Made by a program: the position numbers and the translations under genes. 34,617 nucleotides of DNA. Origin: Umbelopsis ramanniana AG (taxonomy: Eukaryota > Mucoromycota > Umbelopsidomycetes > Umbelopsidales > Umbelopsidaceae). The notes under the pieces were generated by a model. It ran no database searches. It was not told where the DNA came from and saw nothing but the letters and a program-made list of their open reading frames with translations. This document shows, one piece after another, positions 11,056-22,235 of this stretch (positions are counted from its first letter, which is position 1; the number at the start of each line of letters is the position of its first letter). The stretch is from assembly GCF_025399195.1 (NCBI RefSeq), contig NW_026252191.1:1-34617 (forward strand), read 5' to 3'.

Positions 11056-11795
11056 ACCCTAATCGAAGCAGTTTTGTAAAAAATTCTTCCGCACTGGCCC
11101 ATTTGAGCGCATTTCGAAAAAGCACTTGAGCAGTGTTGTGTGCAAGTGTTTAAAAGCTCTCGGCATTCAGGAATGGCATGGTAAATACGGCAGCTTCTTT
11201 TTCATAATTTTGAAAGACAGCATTTGCTCCTTTTAATAATTTTATTATTGCAATAAATTTCGCCGTGGGTAGCTTCCTTGACAGGAAATCTGCCTCCCAA
11301 TGCTGAAACACTCATTCACAGCCAGTGGACGCATTTTTATCGGTCCTTAAAGTCCCATGCGGTAAAGATACTGAAGAAGTTGTTGAGAACGATTATTTAC
11401 GAGATGCTGTTCCGGATCAAAGTGGTTGAGCAGCTTACAGTAGCACTTTCTTGTAGCTCCAAGCTGATCACTGCACCTCTTTCCGATAACTCAGCTGGCG
11501 AGTGCCACTTACGTCGCTGCAGTAGAACCAATTCTGAACAGAGATTGCAATGCAGCGGTTTACCTTTAAAAAACGAGTGAATTGCAATAAAGATATTCGG
11601 TTGAATAAGCTTGAACTATCAATATGTGCTTCATAAGTCTAATTTACTGCCTATGAGATGAAATCATGCTTTGGTTATTGCAATATTGCAATTTGCGAGC
11701 AGGATATCGTTCCGCTTTAGAACTCCGATTTCCATCATCCCTTCCGGTAAATTGTATCATCTGGACTTTTCATCCTTTCTGAAATCTTCTACACA
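11056..11795. other. Intergenic region with coding-like minus-strand pieces
   Basis: The minus strand at about 11055-11320 carries coding-like pieces, including MSVSALGGRFPVKEATHGE (from near 11320) and AVFQNYEKEAAVFTMPFLNA. They may be 5' exons of the unresolved gene ending at 9954, but a TAA interrupts them. The remainder to 11795 is AT-rich 5' flank of the coactosin gene. The open frame at 11278-11580 (+) has no in-frame ATG start and no motif. Confidence 0.35.
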
Positions 11796-12313
11796 ATGTC
11801 ACTTCTTGTCTCTGATCCCGAGTTACTCACAGCCTATGACGACGTCCGCGATGATAAAACGGAAACAAATTGGGCATTTTTTGGGTTGGCTGCCGGGAAG
11901 CCCGATCGGTTACAAGTTTCCGCTAAAGGATCTGGAGGTTTGGCCGAATTCATCCAGCAGCTCCAAAAAGATACCGCTGGTTGGGGATACGTCCGCATGA
12001 ACATGAGCAATGACGAGTAAGTAAATATGTATACCATGGTTCAAGCCTGGCATGACCCAATCCGCTGACTAGTGAGTTGTATAGATATTCTCAAAGAGTA
12101 AAGTTTGTGCTTATCCCCTGGTGCGGCGAGGAAGTTGGTATCATGAAGCGAGCTCGTTTGAGCATCCAAATTGCTGATGTCAAGAACATCATCCGTAGCT
12201 ATCACATTGAAGTTCCTGCCTCTCACAAGGCCGATCTCGATGAAGCTGATATCCTTACACGTCTGAGAAAGGCTGGTGGTGCAAACTACGATAGACAGAC
12301 AAGTGCATACTAA
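11796..12313 (+). CDS. Coactosin-like actin-binding protein (ADF-H domain)
   Basis: Exons are 11796-12016 and 12085-12313. A 68-nt intron (GTAAGT...ATAG) splits a Glu codon, giving 149 aa, close to the usual 140-150 aa of coactosins. The whole protein is one ADF-homology domain. The N-terminal YDDVRDDKTETNWAFF matches the coactosin A-YN-VRDD-S-V-W start. FIQQLQKDTAGWGYVR follows, then RVKFVLIPWCGEEVGIMKRA, and the C-terminal LRKAGGANYDRQTSAY matches the KKAGGANYDAQ tail typical of coactosin-like proteins. By family, these bind F-actin in the cytosol and antagonise capping rather than severing filaments as cofilin does. The ATG is the first in frame. The gene stands alone, with the GATA-factor gene ending downstream on the other strand. 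Confidence 0.95.
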
Positions 12314-12495
12314 TCACCAATTGGAGACATTTTGTATTTATTTCTTTACGTTTAAACAATCTTTTATATACAACGGTGGAACTGCGAATTAGTAGTTTTT
12401 CTTTTACCAAATGGCTATCTAATATTGGTCAGACGAAAGGTGTCCAAAAAATAACAGTGTAAATCATCACAGGATTCGAGTTACATGACAGAGAG

Positions 12496-13509
12496 TTATA
12501 ATGGTGGAGGTCTGTGACTAGAAGATGAGTTGTTCAAAACAGCGGAAGCACCAAATACGATGATGGACGCAACCGCATTTGCGGTATCGGGGTCTTGAGT
12601 AAGGACGGTATTAAAATTTCGTCGGTCGGTATGGCCTTCTGAGGTGGCTAAAACGTGTTCTACGCTACTGAGGATGGTGGAAGTCTGTCTCAATAAATTG
12701 TTTATCTCTTCAGCTTCCTTTTTCAACTGCTGCCTTTTGCTTTGCAGTCTCTGAAGTGGAGATCCGTCATGCATGCTACTGGATGTACTCTGCCTTGCGG
12801 CAGACCTGTTATCGTCACTAGGGTATCTGTCGATGATAGTGCTGATGGCTGGTAAGGAGCCAGAGCGATCCGAATGGGAGGTTGATTGGTATGGGATATG
12901 ATGGTTTGTGATTCTGTTGTCTAAAGATTCTCTATGTCGAAGCTTATCTGTGGAATTCGTCAGTTCCTGAGGACGAAAACTATAGTGAGTTTCATCCGGT
13001 TCCCTAGCGGATGACGTTGACATTCGGCTATTATGACCAGCATGGTAACCAAAGTACTCTCTGGTGGCGGTCTGCTCATACAAAGAAGATGTGTCTTCTG
13101 GATGATGGGCCATCATGTTCTGTTGTGTGGACCGCTTTCGCCTCTTAATAACTGCCTTTTTCATTGTAATAGGTCTGTGAACGTGATGAAGTTTGAAATA
13201 CAAGCCACAGGCATTACAAATTGTATTTCCCCCTTCATCTCTTCGCCATAGAGGCGTTGTAGTCGTCCCACAGTTATGACACTTTAATTCGGTGCGTGCT
13301 GAAAATCGAAAATGTTGATCACAAGCTTGACAGTCGGGACAGTCGGGTTTGGCGGAGCTGGATGAGCTTTCTCCATCGGCGGTCCCTTCGTTTTGCTGTT
13401 GGTAGGCCGTAATTCGCCTATGACAGTCTGCGCAAGCTATGTGAGGCGAGGCTGACCTTTCGCCGCTTGGCCGTCGGCTTCCTTGATTAGGTTGACCCTG
13501 TTGCGCCAT
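12496..13509 (-). CDS. GATA-type zinc-finger transcription factor of the Fep1/SreA-like type
   Basis: Single exon, 337 aa from the ATG at 13509 ([10 protein letters not shown]). A GATA finger C-X2-C-X17-C-X2-C (CHNC...CNAC) is at about residues 77-101. It is followed by [16 protein letters not shown] and a basic KRRKR patch, a tail that closely resembles the second finger of fungal iron regulators (Fep1, SreA, Urbs1). Those proteins usually carry two fingers around a Cys-rich stretch. Here I see one finger preceded by extra Cys pairs (C26/C29 and C57/C60/C63) that could bind metal or iron. A Leu/Glu-rich coiled coil at about 253-287 could mediate dimerisation. By family it binds (A/T)GATA(A/G) sites in the nucleus. 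Iron control is inferred from finger resemblance only. The frame is open up to 13704, but a TATA-type element at 13559-13569 lies inside that extension, so the shorter start is preferred. AGATAA sites cluster upstream. Confidence 0.93.
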   Translation of the reverse strand: MAQQGQPNQGSRRPSGERSASPHIACADCHRRITAYQQQNEGTADGESSSSSAKPDCPDCQACDQHFRFSARTELKCHNCGTTTTPLWRRDEGGNTICNACGLYFKLHHVHRPITMKKAVIKRRKRSTQQNMMAHHPEDTSSLYEQTATREYFGYHAGHNSRMSTSSAREPDETHYSFRPQELTNSTDKLRHRESLDNRITNHHIPYQSTSHSDRSGSLPAISTIIDRYPSDDNRSAARQSTSSSMHDGSPLQRLQSKRQQLKKEAEEINNLLRQTSTILSSVEHVLATSEGHTDRRNFNTVLTQDPDTANAVASIIVFGASAVLNNSSSSHRPPPL

Positions 13510-13558
13510 CGATAAAGGAAACGCCTTAAGAAAAAAAGGTCTTTGACAGTTGTTCTGA

Positions 13559-13569
13559 GATATATAAAG
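13559..13569 (-). promoter_or_regulatory. TATA element of the GATA-factor gene
   Basis: CTTTATATATC on the minus strand, 50 nt upstream of the ATG at 13509. Confidence 0.5.
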
Positions 13570-13708
13570 TAATAACCAAGCGGGGCAGTCAGCGTGTCGT
13601 TGGGTATTAGGGTATAAGGAAATCACAGAGAGGTCAAAAGAGGGTGAACTCTCAAAAGCTATCAAGTTAGTCAGAAATATGTGCAGTAAGCTAAACCGTG
13701 ACACTCAA

Positions 13709-13792
13709 AGATAACAGCTTCCGAGTTTGAGACCATAGCCAAGATAAGATAATAACGCACCTCCTCAGCTTGTCCCTCTCCACCTAAGATAA
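13709..13792. promoter_or_regulatory. Cluster of four AGATAA sites upstream of the GATA-factor gene
   Basis: AGATAA occurs at 13709-13714, 13742-13747, 13747-13752 and 13787-13792, all on the plus strand. The middle two overlap by one base. They are perfect matches to the consensus of GATA factors and lie 200-283 nt upstream of the gene for one, which suggests autoregulation. The downstream gap to 14251 holds no gene I can see. Confidence 0.5.
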
Positions 13793-14251
13793 GAATTTTT
13801 CCATATACGTTCACGCCTTAATGCTGCAGGTTTAGTAATCCAGAAACTACACCCTGAAATGGTGTTTACCCGCCATAGGGTATCTCAACTAAAGATGTCC
13901 AGTCGCCGATCGATGTGTATAGCATTTTACCACAGGCGTCAAATAGAAACATTACAGAATAATTTACGATACAAGATACCAAAATTTTCTACCATTTAAG
14001 AGCAAAGCGATAGACTAAAGCGGAAGTCGATCGCCACAACCCGTTCGCCTAGCAAAAGAGCTATTGGCACGGTTGAAGTTCTCACGATTCATTGGACACT
14101 GACGAATCATCCACCGTGAAAAACGCCGATAATACCATCAGATAGCCATCGAACAATAACAGTCGTAGGCAGGCTGTAATGGCCTGTGATGATTTTTACT
14201 GGTATATAGTATGTACAGAAATCAAAGAGCAACACTCTCAGCTGTCTCTAG
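13793..14251. other. Intergenic, nothing recognised
   Basis: No open frame, RNA gene or repeat is apparent between the AGATAA cluster and the 3' end of TAD2. Confidence 0.6.
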
Positions 14252-15091
14252 CTAAGACGAGGATTCTATTTCGGTTTTTAGGACGCGATTCGCTTTTTTC
14301 TTTGGTTGTGGAGCTGATAGATAAGGTAACGGAAGAACATTTTTGTTAATTTTACAAAATATAAACTTTGAAAGATGAAGTAGCCTTGTGTGTTGGGTAC
14401 TTGCCATGGTTATTCTCCCGAACATAAAACTTTCTCAGTAGCATGATGGCATCTTCACGCCTATGACCACCTTCCGACTCATATGGTAATGAAGTTGGTG
14501 TCAAAAGTCTCTCACTGTTCATTAAATGAAATGGTACATCCATTAGTCCCTGTTTGCCACAACATCGATGGACACGCAAGCCAATGCGTAGAAAAATGAA
14601 ACGTACTCTTGGTTTACATCGAATACGGAACCGTTGCCTCCGAATTTATCGTTACCGCAACCAAAGTAAACCTTCCTTATACCTAAATTGCATTTTTTAA
14701 TTATTACGTGTATGTTACCAATAGCCAGTATCAATATAAGCGTACCAATTTGTCGTAAAGCTGAGGCACACATGATGCACGGCTCAACTGTGACATACAA
14801 ATCTGTCTCTCGGAAAATCGATGAAGGGTGCGAGGACAAAATCTCGTCTATGGCTTCAAATTCTGCATGTCTAGTGGCCTACAAGAAGAAGACGTTTGAA
14901 TTCGATCTGCTCAAATGCAATGCCTTTCAAGTTGGATACCATACATTAAGCGATGCATTCGGTCGATTTCCTCCTCTCGCTAAAACTTCTCCGTTCCTCA
15001 CGAAAACACAGCCCACAGGCACTTCTAGAGAGCTGTAAGCGACGTGTGCTGCCTCCATTGCCAGGGCCATATACTTTGGATCGTATGCCAT
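14252..15091 (-). CDS. TAD2: tRNA-specific adenosine deaminase catalytic subunit Tad2/ADAT2
   Basis: Five exons: 15091-14945, 14878-14746, 14682-14607, 14514-14405 and 14313-14252, giving 175 aa. Phases close at every junction. Catalytic motifs are H53-A-E55 and P82-C83-x2-C86 of the CDA/deaminase zinc site, with VPVGCVFV near residue 24 and [15 protein letters not shown] after the site. The C-terminal [16 protein letters not shown] matches the end of eukaryotic Tad2. With Tad3 it converts A34 to inosine in tRNA anticodons. Intron 3 (GTACGT...GAACAG) is the only choice that avoids a stop and gives VNQDERLL, which fits yeast VNHDT. Intron 4 appears to start with GC (G|GCAAGT at 14404) and end ATCAG; it restores [13 protein letters not shown], a tail resembling the yeast protein. 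The start ATG faces ZCCHC10 across 114 bp. Confidence 0.94.
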
Positions 15092-15205
15092 GGCAAGTAT
15101 TAAAAAAATGGTTAGGGAGCGGCAGCGAAAGTGCAATTTACGCACTCACAAAATTTTCATATTTTTGACCGTCGCCTCTTTTTGCTTCGCAACGCAATTC
15201 AACCA
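15092..15205. promoter_or_regulatory. 114-bp bidirectional promoter between TAD2 and the ZCCHC10-like gene
   Basis: The ATGs of two divergent genes are only 114 bp apart, so both promoters and both 5' UTRs must lie here or overlap. No TATA box is evident. Confidence 0.6.
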
Positions 15206-16047
15206 ATGTATAGGACAGGACCAAGGTAAATATCACGACACTGATCCGTAAGACGCAGCAATGAACATCGTTGATTGACTAATAGGGATCGCCAGATATC
15301 CATCGAATGCTAAGAAAGCATCCCCTTCAACCCAATGCCAAAATTGTCTGGACTACGGACACTGGGTAAGTGATTTCGGCGTTTGAAGGGCGATTAACCA
15401 CCAGCGCAACAACTCATGGCCAATGTTACAGACCTACGAGTGCAAAAAGCCAAAGAGCTACAAAGCTCGACCAACACGTACGCAGCAGCTGAGTAAACCT
15501 ATCAAACTCCAAGAACCAGAAGTTCCTGCCGAATTTCTAGACAAGTATGTTTCATTTGCTATCTTTTAGCTACGAATTGTTGTCATATTTTATACAGAAG
15601 TGCTGATGATTGTCTATAGGAGAGGATTAGCAAATAAGCTACTTTCAAAGAAACGTGATGAAAAGAATGGAAAAGGAAAGAAACGAAGAAGGTAAGAAAG
15701 ACAAAATGGCATTCGATTTTTTACAGTTTGCGGTGGTAACGCATGTCATCTATATTAGATCTTCTAGTTCATCTTCATCTAGTAGTGGATCTTCTTCATC
15801 GGGGTCCTCATCGAGCTCAGGTTCTGATTCCGAAAGTGATTCGTCAAGCGATTCCTCTAGCAGCTCGTCAAATTCGTCACGTTCAAGTGGGTCAAGGTCA
15901 AGGTCGAGATCCAGATCCAGATCTAGCTCACGTTCTCGCTCTCGTTCCAGCTCTCGATCACGTTCAATTAGCACAGATTCCCGTTCATCAAGAAGTCGCT
16001 CCGTTTCATCATCATCTCGATCACCGCCGAGAAAGAGACGCCATTAA
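15206..16047 (+). CDS. ZCCHC10: ZCCHC10-like zinc-knuckle protein with Ser/Arg-rich tail
   Basis: Five exons: 15206-15225, 15296-15365, 15432-15544, 15620-15691 and 15759-16047, giving 187 aa with all phases closing. A single CCHC knuckle (C-X2-C-X4-H-X4-C, CQNCLDYGHWTYEC) is at residues 21-34, split by an intron after Trp30. It is followed by SYKARPTRTQQL, the ARPTRT/RPSRT signature of ZCCHC10 proteins. A Lys/Arg patch leads into a long Ser-rich region (about 93-140) and then an RS-dipeptide tail ending PPRKRRH. By family this is probably a nuclear RNA-associated protein; its exact role is poorly defined. The first intron uses acceptor CGCCAG at 15295, with a GACTAAT branch-like site before it. 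The alternative acceptor at 15284 puts a stop in the frame. Confidence 0.88.
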
Positions 16048-16127
16048 GCTAGTTTTGCAATAATAATAGTTTCATCATTTGAACATTCATGAGTGGGAAG
16101 TACTGATGGTTGAAATGGTGCAGATGT

Positions 16128-18461
16128 TTATATACCGAGTCCGGCTCTCTTTTTTCTAATAACGGCTTGTATAGGAGCCTTGATGCCTGTATTTTTGGCA
16201 CCGAGACTATCGCCTTCTTTCCAGCTAAATAGAACGATTAATAATGTGTACCAGAACTGGTCGGCGTGCGTATATATTCTGTAAATCCCTAAATGGTTTT
16301 ACTTACCCCATGGCAGCTAGCATTCTATGACCGACATTGGATGTATTGATCGGTAAAGCTTCTCCGCCCACGACAGTACCATGGCTTGGTGCGGGCATGA
16401 ATGGAGCAGATCTGCCGCTGTCAGATCGAGCTCTTGAAGTCTTTGACATCTTGGTTGCAGTGCCAGCAGATTTGGAGTTTCGATGTAATCGTTTTGATAC
16501 TTGCACCTTCCTCTGCTTGGTCTTTTGTTTGGTTGATTGGCGGACATTCACATCTCTAAGTAGCTCAGCTTGCGCCTGTGATATGTACTTGTCAAGCTCG
16601 GCTCGATCACTGGGAAGGCCGGTATTCTCCGTCTTGTGCAGCATAATATAACTAATGAAAAGTCGTTAAAAAACCTAGAAGCAAAGAATAGGCAGCGCTG
16701 AGGTACCTTTCATACCTTTTCGATCGATGAGTTACTACTTCCGCCATGAAACCATAGAAACTGGCAGTTGTGACTACACACTGGTCAGAACGTTTGGAAA
16801 TAGAGGACATTTGAACACTAATAAAATCACTGTCAGTCAAACGGCCAACACACTAACAGCATATAAAATATACGAAAATACCTCGTCATGTCATCGGCGG
16901 AAACAAATGAACGTAGGGTTCTAAATAAGGAGTAAGCTTTCGGATATCTAAACGACCGTCTATTATTATGAGCCATCACTTACTTGTCCAGCTGGTATAG
17001 GTTGACGTGAGGGTTTGCACTAAGGTGCAATGCGCTGTTTTCGTAATTGATGGGCCTTGCGGTTTTTATGGATGAGCCAGCATTCTTCTGTCGACGCATT
17101 CGTGCTCGTAAACCTGTTGATGTTCAAAGTAAGTCATGGAAGACACAGCCACAACTACTACTATTCTTTACTCACCATTATGAAGCGAAGGGGGAATATC
17201 CTCAAAAGATCCGTTGATGACACTTTTAAACATGTTGTGGCTATGTGTATCCTGATACTCAGGATCTGGTATATCCCAGGCATTATACCCAGCGAACAGA
17301 AGATCCTCATCACTATCCATGTCCGAGGGTGGATAGCGATTGATTGTCCCTGGCTCTATTCTGTTTGACTCACTCTCCAAGTCGCTTGAAATATAATATG
17401 ACGGATCTTCTTCGATATCTGACCCATAGAAAGCTTGATCATCAAGGTCAAATGCTTCTTCGCCGATATTCTGAAGGTAGTCTTGTAAAATTTCCATGTC
17501 ATCTTCGTCCATGCGATCACGCTTTTGAGCTTTTTCTGCTGACCTACGACCACCTTTTGATTTAGCTGATTTACGTTTTTTCCTCCCTTCTTTTCTCGTA
17601 GATCTGTTATCGGGTGTTGCAAGCTTTATAAAGGCGGATGAACGAGCAAACTCTGTGTTGTCTTTGTTAAGCCGAACGCTTTCATCCCCTTCACTGTCAG
17701 ATATATTGATGATTTCATAATCAGGAATCTTTCCTTTGCTTCTACCATGAGTACCCTCGGTGTCGATGACCCATGGTAGTATATCGCCGTCAGTGCTGGA
17801 AGTGGATGCCTGAAGATTCGATCCATCTGCTGAGTCTTTGGGTTTGTACGATAAAGCACCACCCCATCCAAGAGACATGGCATGAGGCTCATTTATAGAT
17901 GACAGAGTTTTTTCACGCAAATCGCTTCCTTCGTTGGCGTCTCCGTCCGTCCATTCAAAACGTTGATCCAAGGTATCTTATTTGTATGTAACAGAAATTA
18001 GCCAATCGGAAATTCTGAATCCGTTACTCAAAACAAGCACTAACCAGGCAAAGAAGATGTATCTGATTGATATTCTTCACCGTCACCTTCATCATCAGAT
18101 ATATCTTCAAATTGATGCTGAGGGCTGTAATATTTCGAACGTTTGAAAGATTGCTCTATTACGCACAATTGGTCAGTTCAAGGTTACGATGAAACACAAT
18201 GATTATCGGTCCCAAAATTTTCTTCTTCTTGCTGAAAGAATAATCATTATCATATAGCTACGAACCTTCCGTTTTGTTCACTTTACCCCAGAGCTGATGC
18301 TTTCGCTTGCCCGCAAATTTTGACATGATCTGTGACATGACAGGGTCAGAGCTGGGGGATTTTCCAGCAGGTGACTTGTGTTTTCGGTGAGATTTTATAA
18401 TCTGGCCATAGCTGTTTCTTTGCTTTCGATTGTCCTTGAATCGTTGCTTTCCATGTGCCAT
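16128..18461 (-). CDS. SQS1: SQS1-like splicing factor with R3H-type and G-patch domains
   Basis: Eight exons: 18461-18266, 18155-18045, 17976-17176, 17113-16984, 16920-16882, 16817-16716, 16651-16307 and 16224-16128, giving 606 aa with every phase closing. The N-terminus is basic. A long acidic, low-complexity middle contains MDEDDMEILQDYLQNI, typical of Sqs1 proteins. An R3H-like region lies at about residues 418-472 (ending SYIMLHKTENTG). The C-terminus is a G-patch at about 566-606 (GHRMLAAMGWKEGDSLGAKN, then IKAPIQAV and GLGI at the end). In yeast, Sqs1/Pfa1 stimulates the DEAH helicase Prp43 through its G-patch, in splicing and ribosome biogenesis. The R3H His position reads RSDQC, so R-x3-H is replaced by R-x3-C, and RNA binding by this domain may be weakened. 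It is divergent from PSMA6. Confidence 0.9.
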
Positions 18462-19975
<1,514 letters not shown>

Positions 19976-20009
19976 TATTCTTTGAATGAACGAAATTGTA
20001 AAATGAAGA

Positions 20010-20015
20010 AATAAA
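20010..20015 (+). terminator. Polyadenylation signal AATAAA of PSMA6
   Basis: AATAAA 35 nt after the stop codon of PSMA6, in an A-rich run. Confidence 0.45.
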
Positions 20016-20181
20016 AAATTAACAAAAAAAAAAGCCGAACGCATTGGTGGGGTAGCGAGGGAGTGGGAAGTCTACTACATACTGCTTCATTTTGTATCCA
20101 TTACAGTTATTCGACGGTTTGCAAAGGTTACCTGATATTTGCAAGTTGAACGTTCTTGTCGGGCAATAATCCTCAGCGTTG

Positions 20182-20279
20182 TGCCATGTAAACACATCAC
20201 GTGCTTCGCAATATATAATTCTCCATTACTTTTGTAATAAAAACCAGGTCTGTTCCGAATTACTTCGCTGGCCATTACA
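20182..20279 (+). repeat. 5' LTR (98 bp)
   Basis: It begins TGCCATG and ends TTACA, followed at once by a TGG that fits a primer-binding site. It shares CATTACTTTTGTAATAAAAA and CCAGGTCTGTTCC with the 3' copy. It holds a TATA-like AATATATAA and an AATAAA, so promoter and polyadenylation signals are packed into under 100 bp. Confidence 0.8.
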
Positions 20280-20297
20280 TGGTGGAGAAGCCCGGCA
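20280..20297 (+). other. Probable tRNA primer-binding site
   Basis: TGGTGGAGAAGCCCGGCA directly abuts the 5' LTR. The leading TGG would pair with a tRNA 3' CCA. It does not look like the common initiator-Met type site. The primer tRNA is not identified. Confidence 0.5.
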
Positions 20298-20332
20298 GCT
20301 CTAATAGAATATACTACTATTGATCCTTCATC

Positions 20333-21765
20333 ATGTCACCTTCTGCTACTAAAATAAAGCAACAAGAAAGCGATATGCATAGTGAACATTCACCTTTTAC
20401 TATTGATTCTAATGAACCTATTGTAAAACTCATTCAGTCTATGGAAGCCAAAAATCTGCCCATAAGACGATACTCAACGCACGACAACATTCGGACATGG
20501 TTGAACCATTATAATAACGAAACAGACATAATAAGTTTTAGTGACGACCTCAAACTTAAGTCTGTTCGCCATTATCTGCCTGCCGAAGCAGCAGACTGGG
20601 CTCGCAACTGCATTCGCAAGCTATCTTGGCTAGATGCTCAAGAACGTCTAATCTCTTTGTTCGGCAACGATGATACCGTTGAAGCCAAGTTGATACTTAA
20701 AGATTTGAAAGCACTCAAGCAAGGCAACAAGAATCTAAAGATGTTTCGCTGTCTTTTGAAGGAGCTACGACTCAATTTCCAGCAGGAAAAGTCCCCTCGG
20801 CAGCCGAACTCCGTGCGATATTCGTCAACAATCTCAATCCGAACCTCCAAACTTTCATTGTTAATAGTCTACACGAGCTTACAACTTGGACCTCTGTATA
20901 CGAGCGTTCTCTGTATTATGAAAACCTAGCAGCAACTGGCGATTATGCAAATATTCAGGCTTTCTCTTACGCTATACCTTCTGATACACAAGATGTCGCC
21001 TTATTGTCTCATGGCAACTCCTTTACATCTGCTGTGTCAAGAACGGTACCACCAAGATCTACATCCCCAACCCCTATGGAAATTGATGCAATAAGACATT
21101 CTTATCGATCGTCTTCTAAGCAGTCCAATCGGAAGTAACGAAATAGCTCTTTCAATCATGAACGGGATGATCATCTATCAAACACTGATCCGATGCGTCA
21201 GTGGGCTAGTCCTGGTGTACCTATTTGTGGACACTGTCATCGTAAAGGGCATTTATCCAAGAAATGCTACCAGAATCAAAATGTTAAGAAAGCAAATATA
21301 CATACTATCACGGTCAAAGAAAATCCTGAAACACCCAGCAGCGATTCCTCGACAAAGGGAAGCATTTTCAACCACCCGGACTCCTCCTCCATTATATGTT
21401 CTCTCACTTATCTGACTAATTCAAACATCACATACGATGGTCCCAGCATCAAATGTCAAATTGGAAGCCAACACGTAAATTGTCTTGTAAATACTGGTGC
21501 AAGTATTTCTACAATCAGCGACTCAACTGCAAGTCAGCTTGGACTCAAAGTCGATGAGACTCGTCAAATTAGGCTTTCTCAGGCTGATACAAGCCAAGTA
21601 TCTACTAGAGGTGTTTGTACTGCGGACGCCATTGTCCATTACGTACCCATTAAGTTACAACTTCATGTTGTTAAGGGTCTGGCTCATCCAGCCATTATTG
21701 GTTATCCGGATTTGAAAAGACTCAAGGCACAGATTGATACTGTTTCCGATCGGATTACCATATAA
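20333..21765 (+). pseudogene. Retrotransposon gag-nucleocapsid-protease, interrupted
   Basis: Gag opens at 20333 (MSPSATKIKQQ). It carries the helical capsid region (RTWLNHYNNETDIISF, YLPAEAADWARN) to about 20776, where the coding continues in the -1 frame (PAGKVPSAAELRAIFVNNLN). This frame runs to a TAA at 21136-21138 and reopens in the same frame with a CCHC knuckle (CGHCHRKGHLSKKC, C-X2-C-X4-H-X4-C). The aspartic protease core LVNTGASIS follows, and the frame stops at 21765. The protease catalytic motif normally reads D-T/S-G; here Asp is Asn (AAT at 21490-21492), so the protease should be inactive. The shift at 20776 could be a programmed -1 frameshift or a simple indel. Confidence 0.85.
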
Positions 21766-21789
21766 CCTCCCTCCATCCGTTGTTGTTCC

Positions 21790-22235
21790 AGACCTAACTT
21801 TTCATCCTTGGCGGATTCCTTTCAATTACCTGCACTTCCTTCCCGTTTTAATATATCATTGGCATACAACACTTCTATACATTCTTCAACCTTGTTTTTT
21901 CCGTTCTCTCTTGTGTATGAACATGCTATGCTATTGTTCAACTTGAAAACCAAAATTACCAAACACAGAACGCACAATTAGACAGCGAAACAAGGACTAC
22001 TCCTAGCTACAAAGTTGGAGACAAAGTTCTTTTGCGTAAATTCACCCAGTCCAGCAAAATACAAGGTGTTGCTAGTAAGCTCACAAAACCTTTTGCTTCA
22101 ACACCTTACCAAATAGTCAACCAAGTTGGAGTTGACAGATACGACATAGTTAATATTGTAACCAAAGACCATCAGCCAACGTACACTCTAGTAGGCTTAA
22201 ATCAGTTCAGTGTCATTTCTTTCGTACGCCAGCCG
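21790..22235 (+). pseudogene. Integrase C-terminal remnant
   Basis: In the same frame as the protease, SLAYNTSIHSSTLFFPFSLV and YEHAMLL (from about 21853) match the end of the retroviral-type integrase core (AYNT..HSSTG.SPF.L.YG). A stop and frame change follow. Then SYKVGDKVLLRKFTQSSK and PFASTPYQIVNQVGVDRYDI (about 21990-22150) match the SH3-like integrase C-terminal domain. The frame runs on into the 3' LTR. No catalytic integrase residues remain. Confidence 0.8.

Noticed and set aside
13510-13704. 65-residue upstream extension of the GATA factor
   Set aside because: It contains the TATA-type element at 13559-13569 and has no motif.
14515-14606. Alternative TAD2 intron 3 ending at the earlier CAG (before GGACTAATGG)
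   Set aside because: With the strong GTACGT donor it creates an immediate stop. The later GAACAG acceptor keeps the frame and gives a conserved sequence.
15108-15284. Alternative start of the ZCCHC10-like gene at 15108 with acceptor at 15284
   Set aside because: It keeps a frame but gives an unusual hydrophobic N-terminus and overlaps the neighbouring 5' region. The 15206 start with acceptor 15295 gives the short basic start expected for the family.
15750-15974. Minus-strand frame rich in Glu/Leu/Asp-Leu repeats
   Set aside because: It is the antisense shadow of the RS-rich tail of the ZCCHC10-like gene.
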